Shown: piece after piece, positions 37,667-47,343 of the stretch | Layout: every line of letters begins with the position of its first letter | How positions within the stretch are numbered: position 1 is the first letter of the stretch | NCBI RefSeq assembly: GCF_003569765.1 | Contig: NZ_QXMG01000015.1 | Location: 40,087-104,086 of the forward strand | DNA: 64,000 bases | Origin: Caldimonas tepidiphila | Lineage (GTDB): Bacteria; Pseudomonadota; Gammaproteobacteria; Burkholderiales; Burkholderiaceae_C | Direction of reading: 5' to 3' | Notes under the pieces: generated by a model | Databases searched by the model: none | Told to the model about the DNA's origin: nothing | The model's input: only the letters and a program-made list of their open reading frames with translations | Position numbers and translations under genes: made by a program

Positions 37667-40600
37667 ATGTCCTCGTCTCCCTCCCCGACGGCCCGGGTGC
37701 CCCGGCGGCGTATCGCGCGAACCGTGCTGCGGGTGTTCGGTGCGGTGTTGCTTGTGCTGTGGAGTATCGTGCTCTTCGCCTGGCTGGTACTCCACTGGGG
37801 GATTCTCCCCCGCATCGACGAGTGGCGGCCGCGCATCGAGCAGACGGCCTCCAGGGTGTTGGGGCTGCCCGTGCAGATTGGGCAGATCCGCGTGGAATCC
37901 GGCGGCTGGACGCCGGCCTTCGAGCTGCGCGAGGTGGTGCTGTCGGACCCGGCCGGGCGCCCGGCGCTGCGCCTGCCGCGCGTGCGCGCGACGGTCTCGC
38001 CCCGCTCGCTGCTGCACCTGGACCCCCGCTTCGAGCAGCTGCTAATCGAGCATCCGACGCTGGAGGCACGACGCGACGCGCAGGGGCGGCTGTTCGTGGC
38101 CGGCCTCGAGATCGGCCGCGCCGGCGGCGACGGCGACTCCAGCCCCGCGGCCGACTGGTTCTTCCGCCAGCCCGAGTTCGTGCTGCGCCACGGCACGCTG
38201 CGCTGGATCGACGAGCAGCGCCAGGCGCCGCCGCTCGAGCTGCGGGACGTGGACCTGGTGGTGCGCAACGCCGGGCTGACGCGGCGGCGCCACGAGCTGC
38301 GGCTGGACGCGACGCCCGACGCGGGCTGGGGCGAGCGCTTCAGCCTGCACGGCCGTTTCTCGCACCCCCTGTTCGCGCGTCCCGGCGAGCTGCAGCGCTG
38401 GAGCGGCCAGGCCTACGCCGAGCTGCCGCGCGCCGACCTCGGCCGGCTGCGCCACCACGTCACGCTGCCCTTCGAGCTGCACGAGGGCGACGGCGCGCTG
38501 CGGCTGTGGAGCGACTGGCGCGAGGGCCGCCCGCTCGCCGCCACCGCCGACCTCGCGCTGCGCAGCGTGCAGCTGCGCCTGGCGCCGGGGCTCGAGCCGC
38601 TGGTGCTCGCGGACGTGACGGGCCGGCTGTCGGGCGAGAGGCGCGACGGCAGCCACCGCTTCGCGGCCCGGGGCCTGTCCTTCCGCAGCGGCGACGGCCG
38701 GCTCTGGCCGGCCTCGGCGATCAACCTCGCCTGGACCGAGCCGGGTCGCGAGGCGCCGGGCGGCGGCGAGCTGTTCGCCGAGCGGCTCGACCTCGCGATC
38801 CTCGCCGAGCTCGCCGGGCGGCTGCCGCTCGGCAGCCCGGTGCGCGAGATGCTCGCCGAACTCGCGCCGCAGGGCATCGTCGAGCCGCTGGACCTGCGCT
38901 GGACCGGTGCGTTCGAGCGGCCCGAGAGCTACCGCGCCCGCGTGCGCGCCGAGGGGGTGACGCTCGCGGCGCAGCGCGACGGGCTGCGGCACGGGCACCC
39001 GGGGCGCCCCGGCGTGCGCGGCGCCGCCTTCGACCTCACCGCCACCGAGCGCGGCGGCGAGGGCGTGCTGAGCATCCACGACGGCGCGCTGGAGCTGCCG
39101 GGCGTGTTCGACGAGCCGCTGCTGCCACTGCAGCGCTTCGCGACGCGGCTGAACTGGACGCGCCAGCCGGCGACCCGCGCCGCGCCGGGCCGGCTCGAAG
39201 TGCAGGCGCGCGACCTGCGCGTCGCCAACGCCGACGCGGAAGGCGAGCTGCAGGCCGTCTGGCGCACCGGGACGGGCGCCGCCCCGCGCTACCCCGGCGA
39301 GCTCGACCTGAAGGGACGGCTGCTGCGCGCCGACGCGACGCGCGTCTGGCGCTACCTGCCGCAGGCGCTGCCCGAGGACGTGCGCAGCTACGTGCGCCGT
39401 GCCGTGCAGGCGGGGCACTCGCGCCAGGTGGAATTCCGCGTGCGCGGCGACCTGCGCGACTTCCCGTCCAGCGACCCGCGGCGCGGCGAGTTCCGCATCG
39501 CCGCGCGGCTCGAGGGCGTGCGGCTCGCCTACGTGCCCGACACGCCGCAGGAGCCCTCGCCCTGGCCGGCGCTCACCGACGTGAACGGCGAGGTGGTGTT
39601 CGAGGGCAGCGCGATGCACGTGCGCCAGGCGCGCGCGCGCCTGCACGGCATCGAGCTCGGCGCGGTGCGCGGCGGCATCGCCGACCTCGACCACCCGGTG
39701 CTGCGGCTCGAGGGCAGCGGCCGCGGGCCGCTCGCCGATGCGCTGCGCTTCGTCGATGCGACGCCGATGGGCGAATGGACGAACCGCGGGCTCGCGAAGG
39801 TCAGCGGCAGCGGCGCGGTGGGGCTGCGGCTGGCCCTGAACCTGCCGCTCGACCACCTCGAGAACAGCACGGTGCGCGGCGCCGTCACGCTGCTCGGCAA
39901 CGAGCTGCGCCTGACGCCCGACGCGCCGCAGATGAGCGCGGCGCGCGGCGTGATCGAGTTCTCCGAGAGCGGCTTCTCGGTGCGCGGCGCCAGCGCCCGG
40001 CTCTACGGCGGCGAGGCCGCGTTCAGCGGCGGCTCGCAGCCCGACGGCAGCCTGCGCTTCGAGGGCCAGGGCGTCGCCAGCGCCGAGGGCCTGCGGCAGG
40101 CGCGCGAGCTGCCGTGGCTGCCCTACCTCGCCGAGCACCTGAGCGGCCAGGCCGCCTACCAGGCGCAGGTCGGCATCGTGGGGGGCGAGCTCGAGCTCGG
40201 CATCCGCAGCACGCTCGCCGGGATGGCGGTCGAGCTGCCGGCGCCGTTCGCCAAGCCCGCCGCCGCGGTGCTGCCGCTGCGGCTGCAGATGGCGCTCGAG
40301 CCCGAGCCGCAGCCCGGCCGCGCACCGCGCGACCGGCTGCAGCTCGAGCTCGGCGGCCTGCTGCGCGCGGACTACCTGCGCGAGCTCGAGGCCGGGGGCG
40401 CGCGGGTACTGCGCGGCGGCATCGCGGTCAACGGCGCGCCGATGCCGCAGCCCGGCGCCGGCGTGGCCGCGGCGGTGCAGGTCCCGTCGCTCGACCTCGA
40501 CGCCTGGCAGCGCGCCGGGCAGGGCCTGCCCGACGAGCTGTCCTCGCCGGCCGGCAGCGGCGCGCCGGGCGGTGGCGGCGACGCGCAGGAGGAGGGCGGC

Positions 40601-41776
40601 TACCTGCCCTCGCGGATCTCGCTGCGCAGCGACGTGCTGCTGGTCGAGGGCCGGCGCCTGTCGCGCGTGGTGGCGGGCCTGTCGTCGGACAAGGGCCTGT
40701 GGCGCAGCAGCTTCGAGGCCGAGCAGCTCGCCGGCTATGCCGAATACCGCCCGCCGCGCGCCGCCGGGGGCGGGCTCGCCGGCAAGCTCTACGCGCGGCT
40801 GGCGCGGCTGTCGCTGCCCGAGGGCGAGCAGGGCGGCGTCGAGGTGCTGCTCGACCAGCAGCCGGCGAACGTGCCGGCGCTCGACATCGTGATCGACGAC
40901 TTCACCCTGGAGGGCGTGCGGCTCGGGCGCGTCGAGGTCGACGCGATCAACCGCACCACCGGCGAGATCCGCGAGTGGCGGCTCAACCGCTTCGCGGTCA
41001 CGACGCCCGAGGCGCGGCTCGAGGCGAGCGGCAACTGGCTCGGCGTGCGCAGCGGCGGGGTCGCGCGGCGCCGCGCGGCGATGGACTTCCGGCTCGACGT
41101 GGACGACAGCGGCGCGCTGCTCGAGCGCTTCGGCCAGCCGGACGTGCTGCGCGGCGGCCGCGGCCACATCGGCGGACGGCTGAGTTGGGTCGGCTCGCCG
41201 CTGAGCCCGGACTACCCGACGCTCGGCGGCCAGCTCGAGGTCGAGCTCGGCAGCGGCCGCTTCCTGAAGGCCGAGCCGGGGCTGGCCAAGCTGCTCGGCG
41301 TGCTGAGCCTGCAGGCGCTGCCGCGGCGGCTCGCGCTCGACTTCCGCGACGTGTTCCAGGAGGGCTTCGCCTTCGACGCGATCCGCGGCGACGTGCGCAT
41401 CGGCAGCGGCGTCGCGCACACCAACAACCTGGTGATGCGCGGCGTGCAGGCCGCGGTGCTGATGGAGGGGCGCGCCGACCTCGCGCGCGAGACGCAGGAC
41501 CTGCGCGTCGTCGTGGTGCCGGAGATCAACGCCGGCACCGCCTCGCTCGCCTACGCGGCGATCAACCCGGCGGTGGGCCTGGGCACCTTCCTCGCGCAGA
41601 TGTTCCTGCGCAAGCCGCTGATGCAGGCGAGCACGCGCGAGTTCCACATCAGCGGCTCCTGGGCCGACCCGCAGGTCGAGGCGGTGCGGCGCCGGCCGGG
41701 AACGCCGCTGCCGCAACTGCCCGGGACCGAGCCGCCGCCGAGCGCCGGCCGCGAGCCGCCTGCGGACGGCGGCTGA
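37667..41776 (+). CDS. yhdP: YhdP-family AsmA-like protein
   Basis: 1369 aa, one N-terminal transmembrane helix (near 22-45, FGAVLLVLWSIVLFAWLVL) and a very long beta-rich periplasmic domain, the TIGR02099/DUF3971 type related to AsmA and TamB. These form bridge-like grooves that carry phospholipids between inner and outer membrane. C-terminal AsmA-like region (VGLGTFLAQMFLRKPLMQASTREFHISGSWADP, quoted in part) is the conserved signature. A Pro/Gly-rich tail follows. ATG at 37667 chosen because the helix begins ~20 residues later. Divergent from glnE. Confidence 0.9.
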   Translation: MSSSPSPTARVPRRRIARTVLRVFGAVLLVLWSIVLFAWLVLHWGILPRIDEWRPRIEQTASRVLGLPVQIGQIRVESGGWTPAFELREVVLSDPAGRPALRLPRVRATVSPRSLLHLDPRFEQLLIEHPTLEARRDAQGRLFVAGLEIGRAGGDGDSSPAADWFFRQPEFVLRHGTLRWIDEQRQAPPLELRDVDLVVRNAGLTRRRHELRLDATPDAGWGERFSLHGRFSHPLFARPGELQRWSGQAYAELPRADLGRLRHHVTLPFELHEGDGALRLWSDWREGRPLAATADLALRSVQLRLAPGLEPLVLADVTGRLSGERRDGSHRFAARGLSFRSGDGRLWPASAINLAWTEPGREAPGGGELFAERLDLAILAELAGRLPLGSPVREMLAELAPQGIVEPLDLRWTGAFERPESYRARVRAEGVTLAAQRDGLRHGHPGRPGVRGAAFDLTATERGGEGVLSIHDGALELPGVFDEPLLPLQRFATRLNWTRQPATRAAPGRLEVQARDLRVANADAEGELQAVWRTGTGAAPRYPGELDLKGRLLRADATRVWRYLPQALPEDVRSYVRRAVQAGHSRQVEFRVRGDLRDFPSSDPRRGEFRIAARLEGVRLAYVPDTPQEPSPWPALTDVNGEVVFEGSAMHVRQARARLHGIELGAVRGGIADLDHPVLRLEGSGRGPLADALRFVDATPMGEWTNRGLAKVSGSGAVGLRLALNLPLDHLENSTVRGAVTLLGNELRLTPDAPQMSAARGVIEFSESGFSVRGASARLYGGEAAFSGGSQPDGSLRFEGQGVASAEGLRQARELPWLPYLAEHLSGQAAYQAQVGIVGGELELGIRSTLAGMAVELPAPFAKPAAAVLPLRLQMALEPEPQPGRAPRDRLQLELGGLLRADYLRELEAGGARVLRGGIAVNGAPMPQPGAGVAAAVQVPSLDLDAWQRAGQGLPDELSSPAGSGAPGGGGDAQEEGGYLPSRISLRSDVLLVEGRRLSRVVAGLSSDKGLWRSSFEAEQLAGYAEYRPPRAAGGGLAGKLYARLARLSLPEGEQGGVEVLLDQQPANVPALDIVIDDFTLEGVRLGRVEVDAINRTTGEIREWRLNRFAVTTPEARLEASGNWLGVRSGGVARRRAAMDFRLDVDDSGALLERFGQPDVLRGGRGHIGGRLSWVGSPLSPDYPTLGGQLEVELGSGRFLKAEPGLAKLLGVLSLQALPRRLALDFRDVFQEGFAFDAIRGDVRIGSGVAHTNNLVMRGVQAAVLMEGRADLARETQDLRVVVVPEINAGTASLAYAAINPAVGLGTFLAQMFLRKPLMQASTREFHISGSWADPQVEAVRRRPGTPLPQLPGTEPPPSAGREPPADGG

Positions 41777-41866
41777 ACGGCGTGCCCGCGTGCGGCGGCA
41801 TGCCGATTGCCGCCCGGGAGTCGCGGGGCATTCCGGCCCCGCGAGCACGACACAGGAGACGTCATC

Positions 41867-42037
41867 ATGAAGAGCGAGGAAAAGCGGATCGAGAACCGGC
41901 TGAAGGACGAGAAGATGGGGCGCGCGCAGGCGCAGGCGAAGCAGCAGGTCCAGGAGCAGGGCGTCAAGGGCCGGCCGGCGCAGGACATGCACAAGGCATC
42001 CGGCGAGGGCCGGCAGAAGGGCGGCAGCAAGCGCTGA
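41867..42037 (+). CDS. Small highly charged protein, unknown function
   Basis: 56 aa, starting MKSEEKRIENRLKDEKMGRA, almost entirely charged and polar (Lys, Glu, Gln, Arg, Gly), probably disordered. I do not recognise a family. Support for being real: CAGGAG 8-9 nt before the ATG and clean spacing between yhdP and the nitrilase-family gene. Composition resembles small stress or nucleic-acid-associated proteins, but that is a guess. Flanked by GC-rich inverted repeats at 41824-41843 and about 42049-42078. Confidence 0.5.
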   Translation: MKSEEKRIENRLKDEKMGRAQAQAKQQVQEQGVKGRPAQDMHKASGEGRQKGGSKR

Positions 42038-42141
42038 GCCGAGGGGTGCCGCCGGGCGGGCCCGCGCCGGCCCGCCGGCGGGCTGCACCTGCGCGTTCCC
42101 CGGCATAGACTTCCGGGCATCCCCTCCCCGGAGTCGAACCG

Positions 42142-42960
42142 ATGAAGATCGCCGCGCTGCAGATGGTCTCGGGCAGCTCGCCCGAGCACAACCTCGACAC
42201 CGCCGAGCGCCTCGTCGCCGAGGCCGCTGCCGCAGGGGCGGCGCTGGTCGCGCTGCCCGAGTACTTCTGCTTCATGGGCCGGCGCGACACCGACAAGCTC
42301 GCGCTCGCCGAGCGGCTCGAGGCGCCCGGACCGATCCAGCGCCGGCTCGCCGACGCCGCGCGGCGCCATGGCGTCTGGGTGATCGGCGGCACGCTGCCGC
42401 TGGCCACCGACGACCCGGCGCGGGTGCGCAACAGCACGCTGGTGTTCGACCCTCAGGGTGCGCAGGTCGCGCGCTACGACAAGATCCACCTGTTCCGCTA
42501 CGACCAGGGCAGCGAGCGCTACGACGAGGGCCGGGTGCTGGAGGCCGGCGCCGAGCCGGTGGCCTTCGACGCGGAGGTGGCGGGGCAGCGGCTGCGCATC
42601 GGCCTCGCGGTCTGCTACGACCTGCGCTTCCCGGAGCTGTTCCGCGCGCTGATGCGCCCGCCCTGCGACCTGCTGGTGCTGCCCTCGGCCTTCACGCACG
42701 GCACCGGCCAGGCGCACTGGGAGCTGCTGCTGCGCGCCCGCGCGGTCGAGAACCAGTGCTACGTGCTCGCGCCGGCGCAGGGCGGCGTGCACGACAGCGG
42801 GCGCCGCACCTGGGGCCACAGCCTCGTCGCCGGGCCCTGGGGCGAGCTGCTCGCGCAGCGCGAGGCCGACGGCGAGGGCGTCGTGATGGCCGAGCTCGAC
42901 CCGGCGCGCCTCGCCGAGGTGCGCCGGCAGCTGCCGGCGCTGGAGCACCGGCGGCTTTGA
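42142..42960 (+). CDS. Carbon-nitrogen hydrolase (Nit/omega-amidase-like)
   Basis: 272 aa nitrilase-superfamily amidase. Catalytic triad intact: Glu in [10 protein letters not shown], Lys in [11 protein letters not shown] and Cys in [15 protein letters not shown]. The order and sequence match the Nit1/NitC branch that hydrolyses deaminated glutathione or omega-amides, a repair role; exact substrate not certain. ATG at 42142 with GGAG 9 nt upstream. Convergent with the RND pump gene, whose stop lies 16 bp on. Confidence 0.88.
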   Translation: MKIAALQMVSGSSPEHNLDTAERLVAEAAAAGAALVALPEYFCFMGRRDTDKLALAERLEAPGPIQRRLADAARRHGVWVIGGTLPLATDDPARVRNSTLVFDPQGAQVARYDKIHLFRYDQGSERYDEGRVLEAGAEPVAFDAEVAGQRLRIGLAVCYDLRFPELFRALMRPPCDLLVLPSAFTHGTGQAHWELLLRARAVENQCYVLAPAQGGVHDSGRRTWGHSLVAGPWGELLAQREADGEGVVMAELDPARLAEVRRQLPALEHRRL

Positions 42961-42975
42961 GCGGCGACAGGGCCG

Positions 42976-45900
42976 CTAGGCGGCCTGCGCTGGCTGCGGC
43001 GTGCCGGGCGCGCGCCGGCCGTTGCGCCGCATGAACAGCAGGTAGAGCAGCGGCACCACGTACAGCGTCAGCACGGTCGAGAAGGCCAGCCCCCAGACGA
43101 TGCTCGCCGCCACCGGCCCCCACAGCAGGCTCTTGCCGCCGAGCCCGACCGCGAGCGAGAACAGGCCGCCGATCGTCGTCGCCGAGGTGATCAGGATCGG
43201 CACCACGCGCCGCCGCGAGGCCCACACCACCGCGTGCAAGGTGCCCATGCCCCGCTGCAGCCGCTCGTTGGCGGCGTCGATCAGCACGATCGCCGAGTTC
43301 ACCGCGATGCCGCTCAGCGCGATCACGCCGTAGAGCGTGTAGAGCGACAGCGGGTTACCGGTGAGCGCCAGGCCGAAGCTCACGCCGGTGAAGGCCAGCG
43401 GCACCGTCACGAGGATCATCAGCGGCTGCCAGTAGCTGACGAACTGCGTCGCGAGGATCAGGTAGATCAGGCCGACGCCGAGCGCGAACAGCATGCCCAT
43501 CGCGTCCAGGCTCTCCTGGATGTCCTCGAGCTCGCCGGTGAACTCCAGGTCCACGCCGGGGTAGCGCGTGCGCATCCCTTCCCAGGCCTGCTGCACGCGC
43601 GCGTTGGCCTGCGCGGTGTTGAGCGCCGCGGGGTTGGCCTGGGGGTCGTCGAGGCCGGCCTCCACGGTGATCGTGCGGCGCAGGTTGTAGTGGCGGATGA
43701 AGCCCTTGCCCTCCTGCACCTCGGCCTGCATCAGCGCGCCGAGCCGCGTCACCTGGCCGTCGGGCAGGGTCAGCGGCGCGTCGAGCAACGCCGCCGGGTC
43801 GGGACGCATTGCGTCGCCCGCGCGCACGCGCACCTCGATGCGGTCGCCCCCCTCGCGCGTGAAGGCGACGATCTCGCCGTCGACCTGGATGCGCACGAGG
43901 CGCGCGAGCGTCTGCGCGTCGAGCCCGGCGCGGCGCACCGCCTCGTGGTCGAAGCGCAGCACCAGCTTGGGCCGCCCGGGCACGTCGTCGTCGCCGACGT
44001 CGCGCGCGCCCGGCACGCCGCGCACGATGTCCATGACCGCGTCGGTGGCGGCGCGCAGCCGCGGGTAGTCGTCGCCGCGCACCTTGATGTTGATCGGGCT
44101 GCCCTTGGGCGGGCCGCCCGACAGCTCGGTGAAGCTCTTGCGGCCGGGCCCCGGCATCGACTCGATGTCGCGGCGCATCGCCTCGATCACCTCGCCGACC
44201 TCGCGCCCCCCGGCGCCGCGCGGGTTCAGCGACACCGCCACCTGCCCGTAGGGGTCGCCGTAGACCGGCTCGGTCTGCGTGAACTTCAGTCCCGCCACCG
44301 ACACCACCGAGCGCGCCTCGCCGTCCCCGCCGACCCCCTGGAGGTGGCCGCGCACCCGTTGCTCGACCGCCTGCGTCTCGGCGAGCGTCTCCTCCAGCGT
44401 CGCCGAGGAGGGCATGTCGACGTTGACGTAGAAGAGCCGCAGCGGGTCGAAGGCGAAGAACTGGACCTTCACCAGCCCCGCCGCGAAGAGCGCGCCGGCG
44501 GCCAGCGGCAGCAGCGCGGCAACGAGCAGCGAGCGCTTCGGCCGGCGCAGCACCATCGCGAGCGTGCGGCCGTACCAGAGCCGCACGCGGCGGTTGAAGG
44601 CGTTGCGCCGGCGCTGGCTCGGCGTGCGGGCGTCGAGCCGGAGGTTCAGCGCCGCGACGTGCGTCGGCAGCATCCAGAAGGCCTCGGCGAGGCTGATCAG
44701 CAGCGCCAGCGTGACGACGAAGGGGATCACGAACATGAAGGCGCCGACCAGGCCCGGCAGCAGCATCAGCGGCAGGAAGGCCGCCATCGTCGTCGCCACC
44801 GACGCGAGCACCGGCGCGAACACCTCGCGCAGGCCGTCCACCGCGGCGTCGAGCGCGCGCGCGCCGCGCTCGATGCGGTAGTAGATCGCCTCGACCACCA
44901 CCACCGCGTCGTCCACCAGCATGCCCAGCGCGATGACGATGCCGAGCAGCACCGAGATGTTGAGCGTGTAGCCGAGCGCCGACAGCACCGCCACGGTGCC
45001 GGCGAGCGAGAACGGGATGCCCAGCGCGATCAGCACGCCGACGCGCCAGCCGAGGAAGGCCCAGCAGATCGCGAGCACCGTCGCCAGGCCCACCAGCGCG
45101 TTCGACTCCATCACGCCGATCGCCTCGCGCGTGGGCACCGTCTGGTCGTCGCTCAGCACCAGCTGCAACCCGCTCTCCGACAGCGTCGGGTTGTGGGTCT
45201 CGATGTAGCCGCGCAGCCGCCCGACGAGCTCCAGCGTGTGCGCGCCGGCCTTCTTCGTCACCGCGAGGCTGATCGCCGGCGCGCCGTCCATGCTCGCGTA
45301 CTGCGCCGCGGGCGCGCGGGCGCGCTCGATGCGCGCGACGTCGCCGAGCCGCGCCGAGGCGCCCGGCCGCACGCGGCTCGTCACCGGCAGCGCGGCGAGG
45401 TCCTCCGGGCGCACCGAGACGCCCTGCGCGGTGACGGACCAGGCGCCGCCGCGCGTCTCCAGCGTGCCGGCGGAGGTGTCGCGCCAGAAGCCGCGGATCG
45501 CGTCGGCGACGTCGGTGGCGGAGAGGCCGCGCGCGGCGAGCGCCGCGCCGTCCGGCGTCACGAGCAGCTCCGGGTCGCGCAGGCCCGAGGCGTAGACCTG
45601 GTCGACGCCGGCGAGGCGCTCGAGGTCGAGCCGGATCTGCCGGCCCGCGGCGCGCAGCGTCTCGTCGTCGGCCTGGCCGAGCAGCATCAGCTGCGCGGTG
45701 GGGAATCCGTTGCTCGACGTGATCTCCAGGATCACCGGGTCCTCGGCCTCGGCGGGCAGCTCGATGTTGGCCTTGTTCTGCACCTCGCGGCGCAGGTCCG
45801 ACAGGCGCTTGTCGAAGGTGCGCGCGTCGATCTGGCGGAAGCGCACCAGGATGCTCGAGATGTTCTCGCGGCTGTTGGAGACGACGAAGCGCACGTCCGA

Positions 45901-46122
45901 GACGCGCTGGATGCCGTCCTCCAGCGGGTTCGTGACGAGACGCTCGATGTCCTCGGCCGACGCGCCGGGCAGCACCGTGCTGATGTTGACCCAGTTGAAG
46001 TTGACCTCCGGGTCCTGCGCGCGCGGCATCGTCAGGTAGCTCATCGCGCCGAGCAGGATCACGACGACGAAGGCCACGTTGGCCAGCGGATGGTTGCGCA
46101 GCAGCGCCTGCAGCAGCTTCAT
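42976..46122 (-). CDS. RND efflux transporter, inner-membrane subunit
   Basis: 1048 aa AcrB-superfamily proton antiporter. Twelve helices with two large periplasmic loops. Typical motifs: SYLTMPRAQDPEVNFNWVNIS after TM1, LGIVIALGMLVDDAVVVVEAIYY (TM4 with the Asp pair; quoted in part), and AVNSAIVLIDAANERLQRG in the second half. Closer to the uncharacterised AcrB-like group (MexW/YegN-like) than to AcrB itself, so substrate unknown. The start overlaps the membrane-fusion gene stop (ATGA), a two-gene operon without an outer-membrane channel gene. Confidence 0.9.
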   Translation of the reverse strand: MKLLQALLRNHPLANVAFVVVILLGAMSYLTMPRAQDPEVNFNWVNISTVLPGASAEDIERLVTNPLEDGIQRVSDVRFVVSNSRENISSILVRFRQIDARTFDKRLSDLRREVQNKANIELPAEAEDPVILEITSSNGFPTAQLMLLGQADDETLRAAGRQIRLDLERLAGVDQVYASGLRDPELLVTPDGAALAARGLSATDVADAIRGFWRDTSAGTLETRGGAWSVTAQGVSVRPEDLAALPVTSRVRPGASARLGDVARIERARAPAAQYASMDGAPAISLAVTKKAGAHTLELVGRLRGYIETHNPTLSESGLQLVLSDDQTVPTREAIGVMESNALVGLATVLAICWAFLGWRVGVLIALGIPFSLAGTVAVLSALGYTLNISVLLGIVIALGMLVDDAVVVVEAIYYRIERGARALDAAVDGLREVFAPVLASVATTMAAFLPLMLLPGLVGAFMFVIPFVVTLALLISLAEAFWMLPTHVAALNLRLDARTPSQRRRNAFNRRVRLWYGRTLAMVLRRPKRSLLVAALLPLAAGALFAAGLVKVQFFAFDPLRLFYVNVDMPSSATLEETLAETQAVEQRVRGHLQGVGGDGEARSVVSVAGLKFTQTEPVYGDPYGQVAVSLNPRGAGGREVGEVIEAMRRDIESMPGPGRKSFTELSGGPPKGSPINIKVRGDDYPRLRAATDAVMDIVRGVPGARDVGDDDVPGRPKLVLRFDHEAVRRAGLDAQTLARLVRIQVDGEIVAFTREGGDRIEVRVRAGDAMRPDPAALLDAPLTLPDGQVTRLGALMQAEVQEGKGFIRHYNLRRTITVEAGLDDPQANPAALNTAQANARVQQAWEGMRTRYPGVDLEFTGELEDIQESLDAMGMLFALGVGLIYLILATQFVSYWQPLMILVTVPLAFTGVSFGLALTGNPLSLYTLYGVIALSGIAVNSAIVLIDAANERLQRGMGTLHAVVWASRRRVVPILITSATTIGGLFSLAVGLGGKSLLWGPVAASIVWGLAFSTVLTLYVVPLLYLLFMRRNGRRAPGTPQPAQAA

Positions 46123-47198
46123 GCGGAGCCTCCGGCGCGCCAGCGCGCCACCGTGAGGGGCTGGCCGTCGCGCAGCCGGGCCTGCCCGTCGACGACGAGC
46201 GGCGTGTCCGGCGCGAGTCCGGGCGCGGGCGCGGCGCGCCCCTCCTGGGCCTGCGGCAGCGGCACGAAGCGCGCGCGGCCGTCCTGCACGGCGAAGACGC
46301 CGAGCCGCCCGTCGCGGCGCACCAGCAGCGCCGCCGGCAGGTGCGGCCGGTCCTCCTTCCACAGCAGCCGGCCCTCGGTGCCGGGCAGCAGCGGCTGCCG
46401 CGGCGCGAGCCGCGCCTCGATGGTGCGCGCCGGCGCGCTGACGCTGCCAGCCACGCGCAGCAGCCGGGCCGGCGTGCGCCCGCCCGGCGACTCGAACACC
46501 GGCTCGGGCGCGGCGCGCAGGCTCGCGACCTCCTCGGGCGGCAGCCGCGCGCTGAGCTCGGCGCCCTCGGTCTCGGTCAGCACGAACAGCACCGTGCCGG
46601 GCGCGACGTACTCGCCGGCCTGCGCGAGCCGCTCGCTGACGCTCGCCGCGAACGGGGCGGTGACGCGGGTGCGCGCGAGCGCGCGCTCGGCGCTGGCGAG
46701 CTGGCTGCGGCTGGCGGCGAGCTCGCTGCGCGCGAGCTGCAGCTCGGTGTCGCGCTGGTTCAGCGCCTCCTTGGACAGGAAGCCCTGCGCGACGAGCTCT
46801 CGCGCGCGCTCGTGCTGCGACTCGGCGAGCGCGAGCCGGGCGCGGCCGGCCTGCACCGCGGTCGCGGCGCGTTCGCGCGCGATCCGGTAGTCGCCCGCGT
46901 CGATCTCGGCCAGCAGCGCGCCGCGCGCGACGCGCCCGCCGGCATCCACCGTCCAGCGCTCGATGCGGCCCGCGACCTCGGCGGCGACGCGCGCCTGGTT
47001 GCGCGCCACCACGGTGGCCGGGGCGCTGCGCTCGGGGCGGATCGCGATCTCGGCGAAGCGCGCGACCCGCACGGCTGGTGCGGCGGCCGTTGCGGAGCCG
47101 GCCGGCGCGGCGTCGGCCGGCGGCTGCTCGGCGGCCCCCGGGGCGGTGCAGAAGAGGAGGGCGGCACAGGCCAGCGCGGCCGGCAGGGTAGTGTTCAT
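46119..47198 (-). CDS. Membrane-fusion (periplasmic adaptor) protein of RND efflux system
   Basis: 359 aa HlyD/AcrA-family adaptor linking the RND pump to an outer-membrane channel. Signal peptide MNTTLPAALACAALLFCTAPGAA; barrel-sandwich halves VAGRIERWTVDAGGRVARGALL and RTRVTAPFAASVSERLAQAGEYV (quoted in part), with a coiled-coil hairpin between (LALAESQHERARELVAQGFLS). ATG at 47198 picks the signal peptide; the longer frame is not conserved. Overlaps the pump gene by four bases. Confidence 0.9.
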   Translation of the reverse strand: MNTTLPAALACAALLFCTAPGAAEQPPADAAPAGSATAAAPAVRVARFAEIAIRPERSAPATVVARNQARVAAEVAGRIERWTVDAGGRVARGALLAEIDAGDYRIARERAATAVQAGRARLALAESQHERARELVAQGFLSKEALNQRDTELQLARSELAASRSQLASAERALARTRVTAPFAASVSERLAQAGEYVAPGTVLFVLTETEGAELSARLPPEEVASLRAAPEPVFESPGGRTPARLLRVAGSVSAPARTIEARLAPRQPLLPGTEGRLLWKEDRPHLPAALLVRRDGRLGVFAVQDGRARFVPLPQAQEGRAAPAPGLAPDTPLVVDGQARLRDGQPLTVARWRAGGSA

Positions 47199-47343
47199 GC
47201 GAGGCGGGACGGAGCTGCGGGGATGCCGCTCGCCTCGGTACTGCGCGGCGGCGCGAGCCGGCGGGGCATTATCGGCCGGGCGCATGACAGCCCTCTTGCT
47301 GCCGGGGCCGCGCGGGGACGGGAAACCCCGTGCGCGGCGGGGC

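Noticed and set aside
37582..42108. Very long alternative frames overlapping yhdP on both strands
   Set aside because: Compositional shadows; only the 37667-41776 frame has AsmA-like motifs and a signal helix.
42128..42145. tRNA T-arm-like GGTTCGACTCC on the minus strand
   Set aside because: The flanking bases do not pair as a T-stem and no other tRNA arms follow.
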